Positions 26,331 through 37,015 of a DNA stretch of 64,000 nucleotides are shown in pieces. Origin of the DNA: Haliscomenobacter hydrossis DSM 1100 (GTDB taxonomy: Bacteria; Bacteroidota; Bacteroidia; Chitinophagales; Saprospiraceae); assembly GCF_000212735.1 (NCBI RefSeq), contig NC_015510.1, forward strand, positions 6,387,001-6,451,000, written 5' to 3'. The stretch's first letter is position 1, and every line of letters starts with the position of its first letter. Both the position numbers and the translations under genes were made by a program. The notes below the pieces were generated by a model. The model made no database searches. It was not told where the DNA came from and worked only from the letters and a program-made list of their open reading frames with translations.

Positions 26331-26735
26331 ATGAATTTTTGGTTGGTCAAATCCGAACCCGATGCCTATAGCTACGACAAACTCGAAGCCGAGGGCCGAG
26401 GCATGTGGGATGGCGTACGCAACTATGCTGCGCGCAATAACCTGCGCGCCATGAAAGAGGGAGATCAAGTGCTGTTTTACCACAGCAATATTGGCATGGA
26501 AGTGGTAGGCATTTGCCAGGTAGCTAAAGAACATTACCCTGACCCAACGGCAGAATCCGGTGATTGGTCGGTGGTAGAGGTCATCCCTGTCCGCCGCATC
26601 AAACGCCCCATTACCTTGAAAGAAATTAAAGCAACTCCGGAATTGGCCAATATCGCGCTGATCAAACAGAGCCGCCTCTCGGTCATGCCGCTGACGGCGG
26701 AAGAATTTGAAAAGATTTTGAAGATGAGCAAGTAG
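26331..26735 (+). CDS. EVE domain protein
   Basis: The 134-residue product is a complete stand-alone EVE (PUA-like) domain. It starts with MNFWLVKSEPDAYSYDKL, continues WDGVRNYAARNNLRAMKEGDQVLFYHSN and has IGMEVVGICQVAKEHYPDP. EVE domains bind modified bases in RNA or DNA; this free-standing form is common in bacteria and eukaryotes (thymocyte nuclear protein 1-like). No modification enzyme is adjacent. Confidence 0.93.
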   Translation: MNFWLVKSEPDAYSYDKLEAEGRGMWDGVRNYAARNNLRAMKEGDQVLFYHSNIGMEVVGICQVAKEHYPDPTAESGDWSVVEVIPVRRIKRPITLKEIKATPELANIALIKQSRLSVMPLTAEEFEKILKMSK

Positions 26736-26746
26736 CCTACGAGCTA

Positions 26747-26826
26747 ACCCACGATTTGAATCGTGGGTTGTAAATGACGAGTGACGAATATGCCACACCC
26801 TAGTATATCCGTCACTCGCCATTTAC
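26747..26826. repeat. Two adjacent palindromes after the EVE gene
   Basis: AACCCACGATT-TG-AATCGTGGGTT (26747-26770) is perfect. It is followed by arms TGTAAATGACGAGTGACGAAT and ATCCGTCACTCGCCATTTACA (to 26826). The second resembles the GACGAAT hairpin at 45553-45656. The first could terminate EVE transcription although no T-run follows. The rest of 26736-27205 holds no gene. Confidence 0.7.
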
Positions 26827-26899
26827 AGCCATGGACAAGGTATATTCTCCGCTCGAATTGTTAACACAAGATTAATTTTGAAAAAACCTTTCGAAAAAC

Positions 26900-26929
26900 T
26901 TGCATGGTAGTTTTTTTTTTTGATATTTG
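26900..26929 (+). promoter_or_regulatory. Candidate promoter of the giant surface-protein gene
   Basis: TTG (26900-26902), a 19-base spacer containing a T-run, and GATATTTG (26922-26929) match the Bacteroidota consensus with one mismatch. The leader would be about 270 bases long, unusually long, so a closer promoter is possible. Confidence 0.4.
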
Positions 26930-27205
26930 CCTCAACAAAATACAACACAATATTTAAGACTTACAAGAGGGAATAACCTATTCTATCCCAGTGGAGGGAT
27001 TATCCTGCCTTCAGGAAACACAATCTTTTTTAGTTCACAGCGTGCATCATAATCAATGACTTAGTTATAGCGCTCCTGCCCGGATTTGCCTATGACTAAG
27101 CTGGAATTCCTACGCTTGTACTCCATCTACACCATGCTGAATGGTGCTGGAATGGTAAAACTATTGCTGTAATACCAAACACTTGAATTAAACCTTGTTG
27201 ATCCT

Positions 27206-30200
27206 ATGAAAAAGACGACTACCCGTTTGCTCATGTTGAGCCTGTGTTTATTGCTGAGTCAGCTGCTTTGGAGCCAGAATCCAGGTGTCAAATCGAATAA
27301 TGGGAAACCGATAACAATTTCTCAGGCATTAAACACCAATAAAACTGGTAATAAAACGGTTACCCTTCGTGCGAGCGGTGGGGATAAATTTCGCTGGAAT
27401 ACGGGTGCAAGCACTCAAGCTATAGAAGTACCATTTGACAGTCGAGAACGATATACGGTAGATGTTGAAGAGAAAGATGGTCGCCGAACCAGTCTGACTA
27501 CCCCTCTATCCCCTGCTTTGTTTCAACGCAAACTCACCAAACCAGGAAGCGCACAACTCTCTGCACCCGACCCACAACCAGGTTGCCCAACTTCCTCTCT
27601 CACGGGTTCATATAGTAGAATTTGCGCAGGCACTACCCTACAGCTAAGTGCCAATGGAGGAACCAGTTATCTATGGAGTACTGGGCAAACGAGTAGCAGC
27701 ATACAGGTAACGCCCACAATGAATATTAACTACACCGTAACCATAACCTTTTCCGATCCAGAAGAATCCCTTTCCTGTCAGGACATCAAATCTACTGGAC
27801 TCATTGAAGTAATCGAACAACCAGCAGCCGTAATCAATGGCGGCGGAGGTAATTTATGCGGAGGAGGAGTAGCTGTTTTAACTGCTGGTGGAGGAGACAC
27901 CTATCTATGGAATACAGGGGCAACTAGTGCTTCGATTAGCGTATCTCCTGCCTCAACTTCACTTTATTCAGTAACGGCAACCAAGGCTGGACTTTGCACC
28001 GATGATGCTTCGACCACCGTCAATGTTACCCCCTTCAACCCTTCGGTCAGTGGGTTGAGCACCGTTTGTTTGGGCTACGGTGCCCAACTCAGTGCTAGTG
28101 GGGGTACCAGCTATTTATGGAGCAATGGCTTCCAGTCCAGTTCCATCAACGTTGGTCCCACTTCGCCGGGCACTTATGCCTATTCGGTAACGATTACCAA
28201 CGGTAGCTGCAGCGCTGTGCGCAGCCATACCCTCACCGTCAACCCCTCCCCCTCGGCCAGCATCAGCGGCCCTGCGGGTGCCTGTTACAATGGCAGCATT
28301 GCGCTGAGTGCTTCTGGTGGGGGAACATATTTTTGGAGTACGGGTGCGAGTACCCCGGGCATCAATGTTGCTGCGCTGCAAAGCACCCAAAGTTTTACGG
28401 TTACGGTGAGCAACAGTTATGGCTGCAAAAGATCAGAGAGCAAAACGGTTACGGTGTATGCGCCGCCCAGTCTGGATGGGACCTTGAGTGTTTGTGATGG
28501 TGAAGCAGCTACCCTGAGCGTAACGGGTGGATCAAGTTATAGTTGGAGTACGGGCGAAAGCACTGCGAGCATCAGCCCTTATCCGAGCAGCACGAGCATC
28601 TACCGGGTTACGGTGAGCGATCCGAATGCCTGCACGTATGTGCTTTCCAAAACAGTGAGTGTAAGCAATCTTCCAAATGCGCGCATCAGCGGCCCCAATA
28701 CGACCTGTGCGGGTCAAAATGTGAGTTTGACGGCCTTTGGCGGCTCATCGTACCTGTGGAGTACCGGCGCCAATACCGCCACAATCAATGTAAGCCCTGG
28801 GTCGACCACCACGTTTACCGTCACGGTGAGTAGCGGTGGTGGTTGTTTGGGTAGCGCCAGTCAGGTAATCAATGTCCGTCCGCTTCCAATCGGGAACATT
28901 GCGGGTGCCAGCAGTGTGTGTCCCGGCCAAAGCACCACCCTCAGCGCCAGTGGCGGTAGTACATATCTCTGGAATACGGGCGCAAGCAGCGCTGCGATTG
29001 AGGTGAGTCCCACTCAAAACACCAACTATACCGTCAGCATTACCAATGCAGAGGGCTGTACAGTGGTAAAAAGTCATGCGGTTGCAGTAAACATCAGTGG
29101 TTCGGCCAGTAATGATGGGCCCTTGACTTGCAGCAAAACCACGGCCACCCTCCTGGGTACATCCAGTGCCCAGGGCGCTAGCTACCGCTGGAAAAATGCC
29201 AGTGGAGTGGAAATTGCGACTACGCCGGGCACTACGGTAACGACTGCCGGAGTATATACCCTGGAGATTACGGCAGCAGGCGGTTGTAAGTATACCACCG
29301 CCACGGAGGTAGTACAGGATCTCCAGATCCCACAGGTCAGTGCCAATAGTAGTGGCATGCTTACTTGCGTTCAGTCTAGCATTAATTTATTGGGCACCTC
29401 CAGTGCCTCCCCCGCCAGCTACGAATGGCGCAATGGCAGTGGGATACTCATTGCCAACACCCTCAATGCCAGCACCACCCAAACCGGAACCTATACCCTT
29501 AAAGTAACCGCCGCTAATGGCTGTAGCAACACGGCCAGCACGGCGGTCACTGAAGATTTGGCTGTCCCCGTCTTTACCCCCAGTAATGACGGACCACTGA
29601 CTTGTACCAAAACCAGTGTAACTTTAGACGCCGGGGCCACGAGTACTGGGCTGTCTTACACCTGGAAAAACCATGGTGGATCGATTATTTCCACCAGTGC
29701 CACGGTAACTGTTAGTGCGGTGGGTACCTATTCTGTAGAAGTACGGGGCAGCAATGGTTGTAAAACGACCAGGAGCACCGCAGTGACTTTGAGCGCGGAC
29801 CTACCTCAGGTCAGTGCCAACAATGGCGGCCCCATCAGTTGCGTGAGTGAAACCTCCACTTTAACGGGCAGTTCTACCACCTCTGGGGTAAGTTATCAAT
29901 GGTACAATCCCAACAACCGTTTGGTGTCAACCCAAGCCAGTTTCAGCACCAAAGTACCCGGAACTTATACTTTTAAGGTAATTGCTGCCGATGGTTGCAG
30001 CAATTCGGCTACCACCACAGTTGGCACCATGGGGGCTTTGCCCTTAGCTCCCTCCGTTTTCAACAATGGCCCCTTGAGCTGTACCAAAGGCAGTGTGTCC
30101 ATGAGTGCCAGTACTTTGAGCAATAACGTTAGCTACGAATGGCGAAATGAGAGTGGCGCTATGATCGGTACTTCGTCTGGTAAGTCAGTCACGGAGCCTG

Positions 30201-33200
30201 GTGCTTATACCGTACGGATTCAAAAGAGCGATGGTTGTGCCATTAGTTTGGAAACCGTGGTGCAAGAAAACCGACCCCAACTACAAGTCAACATCAGTGG
30301 TGACGCTTTCGTTTGTTGGGGGGGGGAAACGACCCTTACTGCAACAGGCGGCGGCACCTATACCTGGAACACCGGGGAATCCACCCCAAGTGTCAAGACC
30401 AGCTTCATATACGGCCCGATTACTTACGCTGTAACCGTTAGTACAGGCACCTATTGTAATGCTAGCGCCAGCTTTACGGTGGGTAATGCTCCTACTCCGG
30501 TAGCCAATATCACTGGCCATAACAGTGTTTGTAATGGTAGTCCGCTTACCCTTACGGCTAGTGGAGGGCAAACCTACAAGTGGAGTGGCACCAATGAAAC
30601 TACTCAATCGATTGTAGTCAATCCGACTGTAGCTACGACCTACACTGTGACCGTGACCAGCGACAAAGGCTGCACCGCCAGCAAAAACCATGTGATCAGC
30701 ACCGTCAAATCGCAGCCCAATAACTTTACGCTCAGCAATGTTCCTACTGAGCCATTTTGTGGAGAAGCACCCTTGAACATCAGCGTAGTCAACCCCAACA
30801 GCAATTACACCTGGAGTTGGAGCACGGGTGAAACAACAAGTTCCATTCAAAGAACACTCACGAGCAGCCAAACGATCAGTGTAACCGCCACGCGCAACAA
30901 TGGCTGTACCCGCACCAAGGCCATCCCGATTACCGTGAACCCCCGCCCACAAGGACTAATTCTGGGGGTGGACATCAGTTGTGCGGGAGGCAGTACTACC
31001 TTGACCGCTCCGCTGGGCGAAACCTACCTCTGGAGTACTGGCGCCAGCACCAGTAGCATCAACATCCAACCCGCCAGCGATCAAACTCACAATGTAACCG
31101 TGAGCAATGCGGGGGGTACCTGTAGTGCAGTATTTTCCAAAACAGTAGTGGTACCCGCAGCACTGAGCCTCAATTACACCCTCGCCAATGTGGAGGATTG
31201 TACGGCCAACAACGCCAGCGTACAACCCATCATAACGGGCGGACAGGGCAACATCAGCCTGAGCATTGCCCGGTACGGGGAGTTGTACTTTAGCCCATCC
31301 TTGAATGGCTTGAGATCGGGGACTTATGCCTTGAAAGCCGAAGATGATCAACAATGTATTGCACTGAAAGAGGTAGTGATTGATGAAAAACAACCCGCGC
31401 CAGCGATTGATTTGCCGGATGTAGAAGTATGTGCTGGCGCAACGGCAAACCTGAGCATCAACAATGCAGCGGCGTACACCGCTTTTTTGTGGAGCAATGG
31501 TGCTACCACATCGAGCATCACGGTAAGCCCCACCACCATCACTACCTATACCATAACCGCCACGGCCAGCAATGGCTGCCAAGCTACAGATGAAGTAGTG
31601 GTAAGGGTCAACCCTATATTGACGGCGATTGCCCAAGGCAGTCAAACATTTTGTCTTCCCTTCGGCAGCAGTGCCAATGCTAATTTATATGCCAGTGTGA
31701 ATGGTGGCACTGCGCCCTATACCTACCAGTGGTACAGTGGGCAAACCACCGCAAGTATTGGCGTAAGTACGCCGGCCAGTGCAGGTTTTGGGGTAGTGGT
31801 CACCGACAGCAAAGGTTGCACAGCCAGTGCCTCTACTTCAATAATCGTCGTCCCTTTTCCTGAAGTCCAAATCACGGGTGGCGATATTGCTTGTTATGGC
31901 AACAGTACTACCCTGAGCGCTACGGGTGGTCAATCCTACCTCTGGAGCACAGGTGCCACTACGGCCAGTATTGCCGTTACGCCAAGTAGTTCAACGTATT
32001 ACAGTGTGACGGTTAGCAATGGAATCTGTGCTGCGGTACCAACCGGAAAGATGGTGCTGGTGCCTGAGGCGCTGAGTTTGAGCCATCAACTTGAAAATGA
32101 CGACGATTGTATTGTGCACAATGCGGTGATTGTTCCAAGTGCTACTGGAGGACAAGGCGATAAAATCTTTAAAATTGCCCGTAATGGTGAATTGTACTTT
32201 TCAGAAACCCTAATTGGGCTAGCATCGGGCAATTACATCTTGGTAGCAGAAGACTCGGTGGGCTGTACCGTCAGCCAGGAAGTAGAAATCAAAGAAACCC
32301 CAGTGGGTATTGACTCCCTCACGCTGCAAGGTGTGGATGATTGTGTGCCAGGTAATACGAAGCTTATAGTGGAAACCACTGGTAATCATTTGCCTTTGGT
32401 GTACCGCTTGAATGGACAGGTGGTGAGTGGGCCAACAATAACGCTACCAACTGCCGCAGGAGATTATACCATTGAGGTAGAAGATGCCGCTGGATGCAAA
32501 GCTACCAGGAATGAATACTACCCCGCCTACGATATACTTACAGTTAATGAGTACAACATCAGCCCGGTAACCGATTGTAGCACCCCCAATGGCAGCATTC
32601 GCCTGAGCCTCGAAGGTTCCAGCACCAGCGCCTACAGCAGCAGCGTGGATGGTGGAACCACCTGGCATCCTGGTGATTGGGTAGGCAATCTGCGCCCTGG
32701 TACTTACACCACTGCGGTACGCTATGGAAGCAACGGCTGCGTGATTCAGGGGCCAAGTGTACAGGTAAGCGCTCCCAATTGCTTGCCTGAAGCCGGATTT
32801 ACCAAAGACACCATCATGGTGCGCAGCACCACCCAGCGCATTGTACTGCCCTGGAAGGTGGAGAGCCGCCCTTGGGGTGCAGCAGACAAGGATTTTAGCC
32901 TCATCGTCAAACGAGAAGGAGACGGTACGCCGCATTTTGTGGATCCGAATATCGCCACCCTACAATCTCCAGAATTAAGAAACAGCAGCAATACGCTCGG
33001 CCAAGTGGTCGGATATGCCCCTACGTTTGCGGGGAATGATAGCTTGGTGCTGGTTTTGCAACCGGAGGCAGGGGATTATCTGGAGCCGGGGATTTATATC
33101 TTTACGCTGGAAGGAGAAAACATTGAAGTGGATCCGTTTAGGAATAAGCTTACGGTGTTTGTGGATTTGGATGGGCGGTTGATTGTGGAGACATTTTCAG

Positions 33201-36200
33201 TTTGTGGAGGTGACCCCATCGTACTTTCGGTGACTGATCCGAAACCAGGGGAATGTTATTCCTGGGAGGGAGTTGAAGCTGGAAACGTTTCTAAAGTGAC
33301 CATATCTAATCACATTCCGGGCAAAGTATATAAGGTTTGGAAGCTGTATGACTTAAAAGTTACCCCACAGATATTTATTGGGGATGATTTGGCTAATGCC
33401 AAAGTACCCTATAAGATAGATGGTCCAATATCTAAAGTCTGCAAGGGGAATGATATAACCATTGAGGCAAAAAAGATAACTACTGAGACTGAGCCCGGCT
33501 GGACTATTGCGTGGGACGACACGGGGCTTTCAGGAGAAAAACGGACAGAACGTGCAGAAATTACCAAAACTTACAAGTTATGGGTAACCAGTCCAAATGG
33601 GTGTAGATATGCAATTACACATACGGTTGAAGTAGATGACTTGAGCAAAGTAAAAATAACTCCTTCCAATCCTGTCGCCTGTGAAACGGGTACGACTAAA
33701 CTTACAATTGAAGGTCTGCCTTCCAGTGGATATAACATAGGATGGACAACTTATAAGGGTGTTGATCAGCAAGGAAACCCCATTGCACGTCCTGCAAGTT
33801 CTGGTAGTTCAATTCAGGCAGGGATTGGCCGTTGGTATGCAACAATAGGTGGAGGCTGTGCTGTACCCTCAATAAAAACCGAAGAAATAGAAGTAAAATT
33901 GGCTCAAGGGCCCAACCTAGCCAATTCAGTGAAAGCCGTGGGCGGATTCTATTTTTTGCCGGGTATTGTAACTTATGGTGACCAAAATAATGACCTGGCA
34001 ACTTATCCACCTGTTCCAGAAATGGGGTCAGGTGGAGTAGTGGAAGTGCTTGGGCGGGAGAGGAACATTGCGGTTGAAATCACGAACTACCCCGGGATAG
34101 AGCAAATAAAAGCTATGGCAGAAGCAATAGTAGCACAAGACTCCTGGATCAATAGTATTGGCAACAAAAAAGTATTCATTGTTACCCCGGATGCGTTCTG
34201 TCAAAACCAGGACGTACTAGCCAAAGCCTTGATAAAAATTAGAGAATACGATCTGGGCTATGTAGTTGTTCCGGTAAGTGGTGGCGGTGGCGGGGTGTAC
34301 ATCATCAATACTACTTTCAAACAAGCAGCGATGAGTCCGGTGTCGGATGCTCACCGGAGTTTCGTTAAGTCCCGAATTGATTGTATGGTTGCCAACGGTG
34401 ATGCCACAAATGGGCAAGAAGTCTTAGGCGTTGTTTTTAACACATTAATTGACAACTATGAAACAAGTTATGAAGAACTTGCTGAAGCATTTGTAGGCTT
34501 AGATTGTAGCGCTTTTCGTGATGAAGATGTTTTCCGCGAAGATCCTGAATTGAGATCTGTTGATTGTAAAAAAATCACTGAGCCTACCAAATTCTTTAAC
34601 ACGGCGGCTTTGATCATTACGCTTCCATCGGGAACAACTCCGGTATTCAATATCAATCCCAATATTACCCAAGCCGCACAACCAGGGTGTGTTGTAAGTT
34701 TTACCACTGGAAATAAAGCCATTTATACCGGGAGATATTATGCACCAAGTGTGCATCCGAGTTATCAAACTTACCATCACGTTGGTTTTGAGTCTCAGGT
34801 GAAAGCATACCAAAATCCCAAAAAATATGCTTTCCCTACCGTTGATGCCAACGTAATGCTGGCGAACGTTTGGTATGGAAAAAATTTGGGCGACATAAGC
34901 TATAACAATGCGGGCAGTTATCAAATTCACGTATTGGACATCAGCACCAAAAAAGTAAGCCCAGGTCCTACTTGTGAGGGAGATTATGTTGGATCGGGTT
35001 TAGGCAAAACTTATGATCTAAGAGGCTCAAAAACAAATGGGGTTTACTTTTTCAAAAGTACTCCTGCATTGACTTCTGACGACTTATCGCTGTGGAATGT
35101 CAAGCTGGATGCTCCATTTGCTAGAAGGCAAGTTGAATCCTCAACAGACCAAAACGATCCTCTTTCCGGTGGATTTATTGTTTCTGTACCGAGAGAAGGT
35201 TCCGCTAAGCCGATAATACTCTATATTCGCTACTTAAAAGGGGCAAGTGAACCTTCTTCCATTCACTATTTTGATGAAGAACAAGGCTGTAGATGGGTGC
35301 CCTATGACATTGATAGTGATGCGCTAATATCTGCACAGAATAAGCTAAAATTAAGGCGCATGTGGCAATGGTTTGCCAATATTTGGGATGGAGGTCATTT
35401 GGTTTTGGACATCGGAGGTATCTTCAATCCAATTGGGGATATATTCAATGCAGCTTGGTATTTTCATCAAGGAAAGCCAGTTGATGGAGCCATATCACTA
35501 ATTGGTGTAGCCCCTCTTGTGGGAGATGTTGTTGTTGTGTTTTTTAGAGGAAGGTTAAGACTATTGTTGAAAAATGGCGATGAAGTGATCACTTTTCTTA
35601 AGCAATTGAAATTTGGGGATGAAGTAATCCAAATCGACATGAAAAAAATCTTTGATGGCCTGCTTACTGCCCCCGGCATTCCTTCTACAAAATTAGAAAG
35701 TTTATACAGACAACTTGCTGATCCTGCTTTCAATGGCCCAGATGCAGCCATCCTCCTCAAAGCCTTTGAAGATGACCCTGCAAAAATGGCCAAACTTTGG
35801 AGTGAAGCCGATGAACTGGGTACAAGCTTGGATGACTTCACCGACTTTGTTAAATGGGCACAGGAAGCTAATGTACTTCAATTTGTAAAAGACAACCCAG
35901 CTGCATACGCCATTTACCACCGTGCGCTACTGGATGGATTGCCCACCAATCGCATCATCACTTTGTTCAATGATTTTAATACAGCAAATGGTAAAGAATT
36001 GATGTACGCCTTGATCAATGACCCCGAACTCATCAAAATCTGGGCATTGGCCGATGAAGTTGGGAGTGACCTGAAACTTGACCCAGCGGTGTTGAAAAGA
36101 TTGAAGGCGGATTTGAATCCTGATTTGGAAGCGTTTATCCGAGCAAGGGACAAAAGCGGCCTCGCCGCTTGGAATATCCTAGATGGCGCGAAAAAATGTT

Positions 36201-36214
36201 TTACTACACCTTAA
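27206..36214 (+). CDS. Giant Ig/PKD-repeat surface protein with pretoxin-like C-terminus
   Basis: The 3002-residue product has a signal peptide (MKKTTTRLLMLSLCLLLSQLLWS). From about residue 110 to 1600 it carries some twenty Ig/PKD-like modules of 70-85 residues, each with a pattern near C-x-G-x-x-x-x-L-x-A-x-G-G-x-x-Y-x-W-S-T-G and ending TYTVTVT. Two SprB-like modules (around 1330 and 1620) share GGQGxxxxxIARxGELYFS. The last 300 residues differ: LVLDIGGIFNPIGDIFNAAWY and VDGAISLIGVAPLVGD, near residue 2730, resemble the pretoxin (PT-TG) region that precedes toxins in polymorphic toxin proteins. The protein then stops at LAAWNILDGAKKC, where a toxin would normally begin. No T9SS sorting domain is present. 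The next gene encodes a separate toxin-like protein. Confidence 0.8.
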   Translation: MKKTTTRLLMLSLCLLLSQLLWSQNPGVKSNNGKPITISQALNTNKTGNKTVTLRASGGDKFRWNTGASTQAIEVPFDSRERYTVDVEEKDGRRTSLTTPLSPALFQRKLTKPGSAQLSAPDPQPGCPTSSLTGSYSRICAGTTLQLSANGGTSYLWSTGQTSSSIQVTPTMNINYTVTITFSDPEESLSCQDIKSTGLIEVIEQPAAVINGGGGNLCGGGVAVLTAGGGDTYLWNTGATSASISVSPASTSLYSVTATKAGLCTDDASTTVNVTPFNPSVSGLSTVCLGYGAQLSASGGTSYLWSNGFQSSSINVGPTSPGTYAYSVTITNGSCSAVRSHTLTVNPSPSASISGPAGACYNGSIALSASGGGTYFWSTGASTPGINVAALQSTQSFTVTVSNSYGCKRSESKTVTVYAPPSLDGTLSVCDGEAATLSVTGGSSYSWSTGESTASISPYPSSTSIYRVTVSDPNACTYVLSKTVSVSNLPNARISGPNTTCAGQNVSLTAFGGSSYLWSTGANTATINVSPGSTTTFTVTVSSGGGCLGSASQVINVRPLPIGNIAGASSVCPGQSTTLSASGGSTYLWNTGASSAAIEVSPTQNTNYTVSITNAEGCTVVKSHAVAVNISGSASNDGPLTCSKTTATLLGTSSAQGASYRWKNASGVEIATTPGTTVTTAGVYTLEITAAGGCKYTTATEVVQDLQIPQVSANSSGMLTCVQSSINLLGTSSASPASYEWRNGSGILIANTLNASTTQTGTYTLKVTAANGCSNTASTAVTEDLAVPVFTPSNDGPLTCTKTSVTLDAGATSTGLSYTWKNHGGSIISTSATVTVSAVGTYSVEVRGSNGCKTTRSTAVTLSADLPQVSANNGGPISCVSETSTLTGSSTTSGVSYQWYNPNNRLVSTQASFSTKVPGTYTFKVIAADGCSNSATTTVGTMGALPLAPSVFNNGPLSCTKGSVSMSASTLSNNVSYEWRNESGAMIGTSSGKSVTEPGAYTVRIQKSDGCAISLETVVQENRPQLQVNISGDAFVCWGGETTLTATGGGTYTWNTGESTPSVKTSFIYGPITYAVTVSTGTYCNASASFTVGNAPTPVANITGHNSVCNGSPLTLTASGGQTYKWSGTNETTQSIVVNPTVATTYTVTVTSDKGCTASKNHVISTVKSQPNNFTLSNVPTEPFCGEAPLNISVVNPNSNYTWSWSTGETTSSIQRTLTSSQTISVTATRNNGCTRTKAIPITVNPRPQGLILGVDISCAGGSTTLTAPLGETYLWSTGASTSSINIQPASDQTHNVTVSNAGGTCSAVFSKTVVVPAALSLNYTLANVEDCTANNASVQPIITGGQGNISLSIARYGELYFSPSLNGLRSGTYALKAEDDQQCIALKEVVIDEKQPAPAIDLPDVEVCAGATANLSINNAAAYTAFLWSNGATTSSITVSPTTITTYTITATASNGCQATDEVVVRVNPILTAIAQGSQTFCLPFGSSANANLYASVNGGTAPYTYQWYSGQTTASIGVSTPASAGFGVVVTDSKGCTASASTSIIVVPFPEVQITGGDIACYGNSTTLSATGGQSYLWSTGATTASIAVTPSSSTYYSVTVSNGICAAVPTGKMVLVPEALSLSHQLENDDDCIVHNAVIVPSATGGQGDKIFKIARNGELYFSETLIGLASGNYILVAEDSVGCTVSQEVEIKETPVGIDSLTLQGVDDCVPGNTKLIVETTGNHLPLVYRLNGQVVSGPTITLPTAAGDYTIEVEDAAGCKATRNEYYPAYDILTVNEYNISPVTDCSTPNGSIRLSLEGSSTSAYSSSVDGGTTWHPGDWVGNLRPGTYTTAVRYGSNGCVIQGPSVQVSAPNCLPEAGFTKDTIMVRSTTQRIVLPWKVESRPWGAADKDFSLIVKREGDGTPHFVDPNIATLQSPELRNSSNTLGQVVGYAPTFAGNDSLVLVLQPEAGDYLEPGIYIFTLEGENIEVDPFRNKLTVFVDLDGRLIVETFSVCGGDPIVLSVTDPKPGECYSWEGVEAGNVSKVTISNHIPGKVYKVWKLYDLKVTPQIFIGDDLANAKVPYKIDGPISKVCKGNDITIEAKKITTETEPGWTIAWDDTGLSGEKRTERAEITKTYKLWVTSPNGCRYAITHTVEVDDLSKVKITPSNPVACETGTTKLTIEGLPSSGYNIGWTTYKGVDQQGNPIARPASSGSSIQAGIGRWYATIGGGCAVPSIKTEEIEVKLAQGPNLANSVKAVGGFYFLPGIVTYGDQNNDLATYPPVPEMGSGGVVEVLGRERNIAVEITNYPGIEQIKAMAEAIVAQDSWINSIGNKKVFIVTPDAFCQNQDVLAKALIKIREYDLGYVVVPVSGGGGGVYIINTTFKQAAMSPVSDAHRSFVKSRIDCMVANGDATNGQEVLGVVFNTLIDNYETSYEELAEAFVGLDCSAFRDEDVFREDPELRSVDCKKITEPTKFFNTAALIITLPSGTTPVFNINPNITQAAQPGCVVSFTTGNKAIYTGRYYAPSVHPSYQTYHHVGFESQVKAYQNPKKYAFPTVDANVMLANVWYGKNLGDISYNNAGSYQIHVLDISTKKVSPGPTCEGDYVGSGLGKTYDLRGSKTNGVYFFKSTPALTSDDLSLWNVKLDAPFARRQVESSTDQNDPLSGGFIVSVPREGSAKPIILYIRYLKGASEPSSIHYFDEEQGCRWVPYDIDSDALISAQNKLKLRRMWQWFANIWDGGHLVLDIGGIFNPIGDIFNAAWYFHQGKPVDGAISLIGVAPLVGDVVVVFFRGRLRLLLKNGDEVITFLKQLKFGDEVIQIDMKKIFDGLLTAPGIPSTKLESLYRQLADPAFNGPDAAILLKAFEDDPAKMAKLWSEADELGTSLDDFTDFVKWAQEANVLQFVKDNPAAYAIYHRALLDGLPTNRIITLFNDFNTANGKELMYALINDPELIKIWALADEVGSDLKLDPAVLKRLKADLNPDLEAFIRARDKSGLAAWNILDGAKKCFTTP

Positions 36215-36225
36215 TCAGCAAAAAA

Positions 36226-37005
36226 ATGAAAACGATAAGATTGATTTGGTGGAATATAGTAGTGGTGCTGGGATTGCTATTGAGTAGTTGGGGCAGTGTT
36301 TTTGCACAGCCAGGTGCTTGTGACTTGTTGATACCATTATCAGATGACCTCAAGGCCAAACCTGAACTCGAAGATTTTTTTAAAAACAATCCTAGCAATG
36401 GAATTAAATCTTATGAGGTTTTGTTTGATTATCCAACACTAAGGAAGGATAAAGATGCTCTTCAGGCTGTTAATGATTTTCTAGATGATACTGGGGTAAC
36501 CCCTACATCTCTCAAAGATGCGTTTGATCTCGCAAAAGATCAAACCCAATTTTTAGATGAATTAGGGGCTTCACTTTCTCAACCTAATGTAAACCCTGTT
36601 TGGAAAGAGACACCAACTTCACGTGGCAACCAAATTGAAGCTAGCCTGATTAATGGGTTTAATGATGGATGGCCTAATAACTTTCCTGTCATTGATGGAT
36701 ATGATGCTGCAACGGGTACTGCAATCAGTATCAAAAGTATTGATCTGAATGCTAAAACGTATCAAAATTTGGCAGCTTTAGAGAATAGGTTGATGGATTA
36801 TTTTAGGAAGTTGAGAGATTTTACGCGGGAGCAGAGGGGCTTGATTGATATTGGCGATCCATTAAGAACTCCAATTAATTTCAAGGAACTTGTACTTGCT
36901 GTTCCAAGGCAACCAACTGCGGCAGAACAAGCAATTATTAACAAAGTAATCAATAGTGCTATGGGACTAACTCCGCCCATTAGCATTAGAGTTACTGTTT
37001 TCTAA
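36226..37005 (+). CDS. Secreted CdiA-type nuclease toxin candidate
   Basis: The 259-residue product has a signal peptide (MKTIRLIWWNIVVVLGLLLS to FAQ). An N-terminal helical linker follows with SYEVLFDYPTLRKDKDALQ, typical of the region just before toxin domains in Bacteroidota polymorphic toxins. The C-terminal domain (about residues 125-259) has SRGNQIEASL, NFPVIDGYD, GTAISIKSIDL and TYQNLAALENRLMDYF. These match the CdiA-CT EC869-type restriction-endonuclease-like fold, in which Asp (of VIDGYD), Ser and Lys (of SIKS) would form the metal site. It starts 11 bases after the giant gene and is followed after 10 bases by the likely immunity gene. Substrate is presumed nucleic acid by family. 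The longer frame from 36169 overlaps the giant gene and is not preferred. Confidence 0.72.
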   Translation: MKTIRLIWWNIVVVLGLLLSSWGSVFAQPGACDLLIPLSDDLKAKPELEDFFKNNPSNGIKSYEVLFDYPTLRKDKDALQAVNDFLDDTGVTPTSLKDAFDLAKDQTQFLDELGASLSQPNVNPVWKETPTSRGNQIEASLINGFNDGWPNNFPVIDGYDAATGTAISIKSIDLNAKTYQNLAALENRLMDYFRKLRDFTREQRGLIDIGDPLRTPINFKELVLAVPRQPTAAEQAIINKVINSAMGLTPPISIRVTVF

Positions 37006-37015
37006 AGATTCAATT

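Noticed and set aside
36169..36225. Upstream extension of the toxin gene
   Set aside because: It overlaps the end of the giant gene and lies before a clear signal peptide; the start at 36226 is better.
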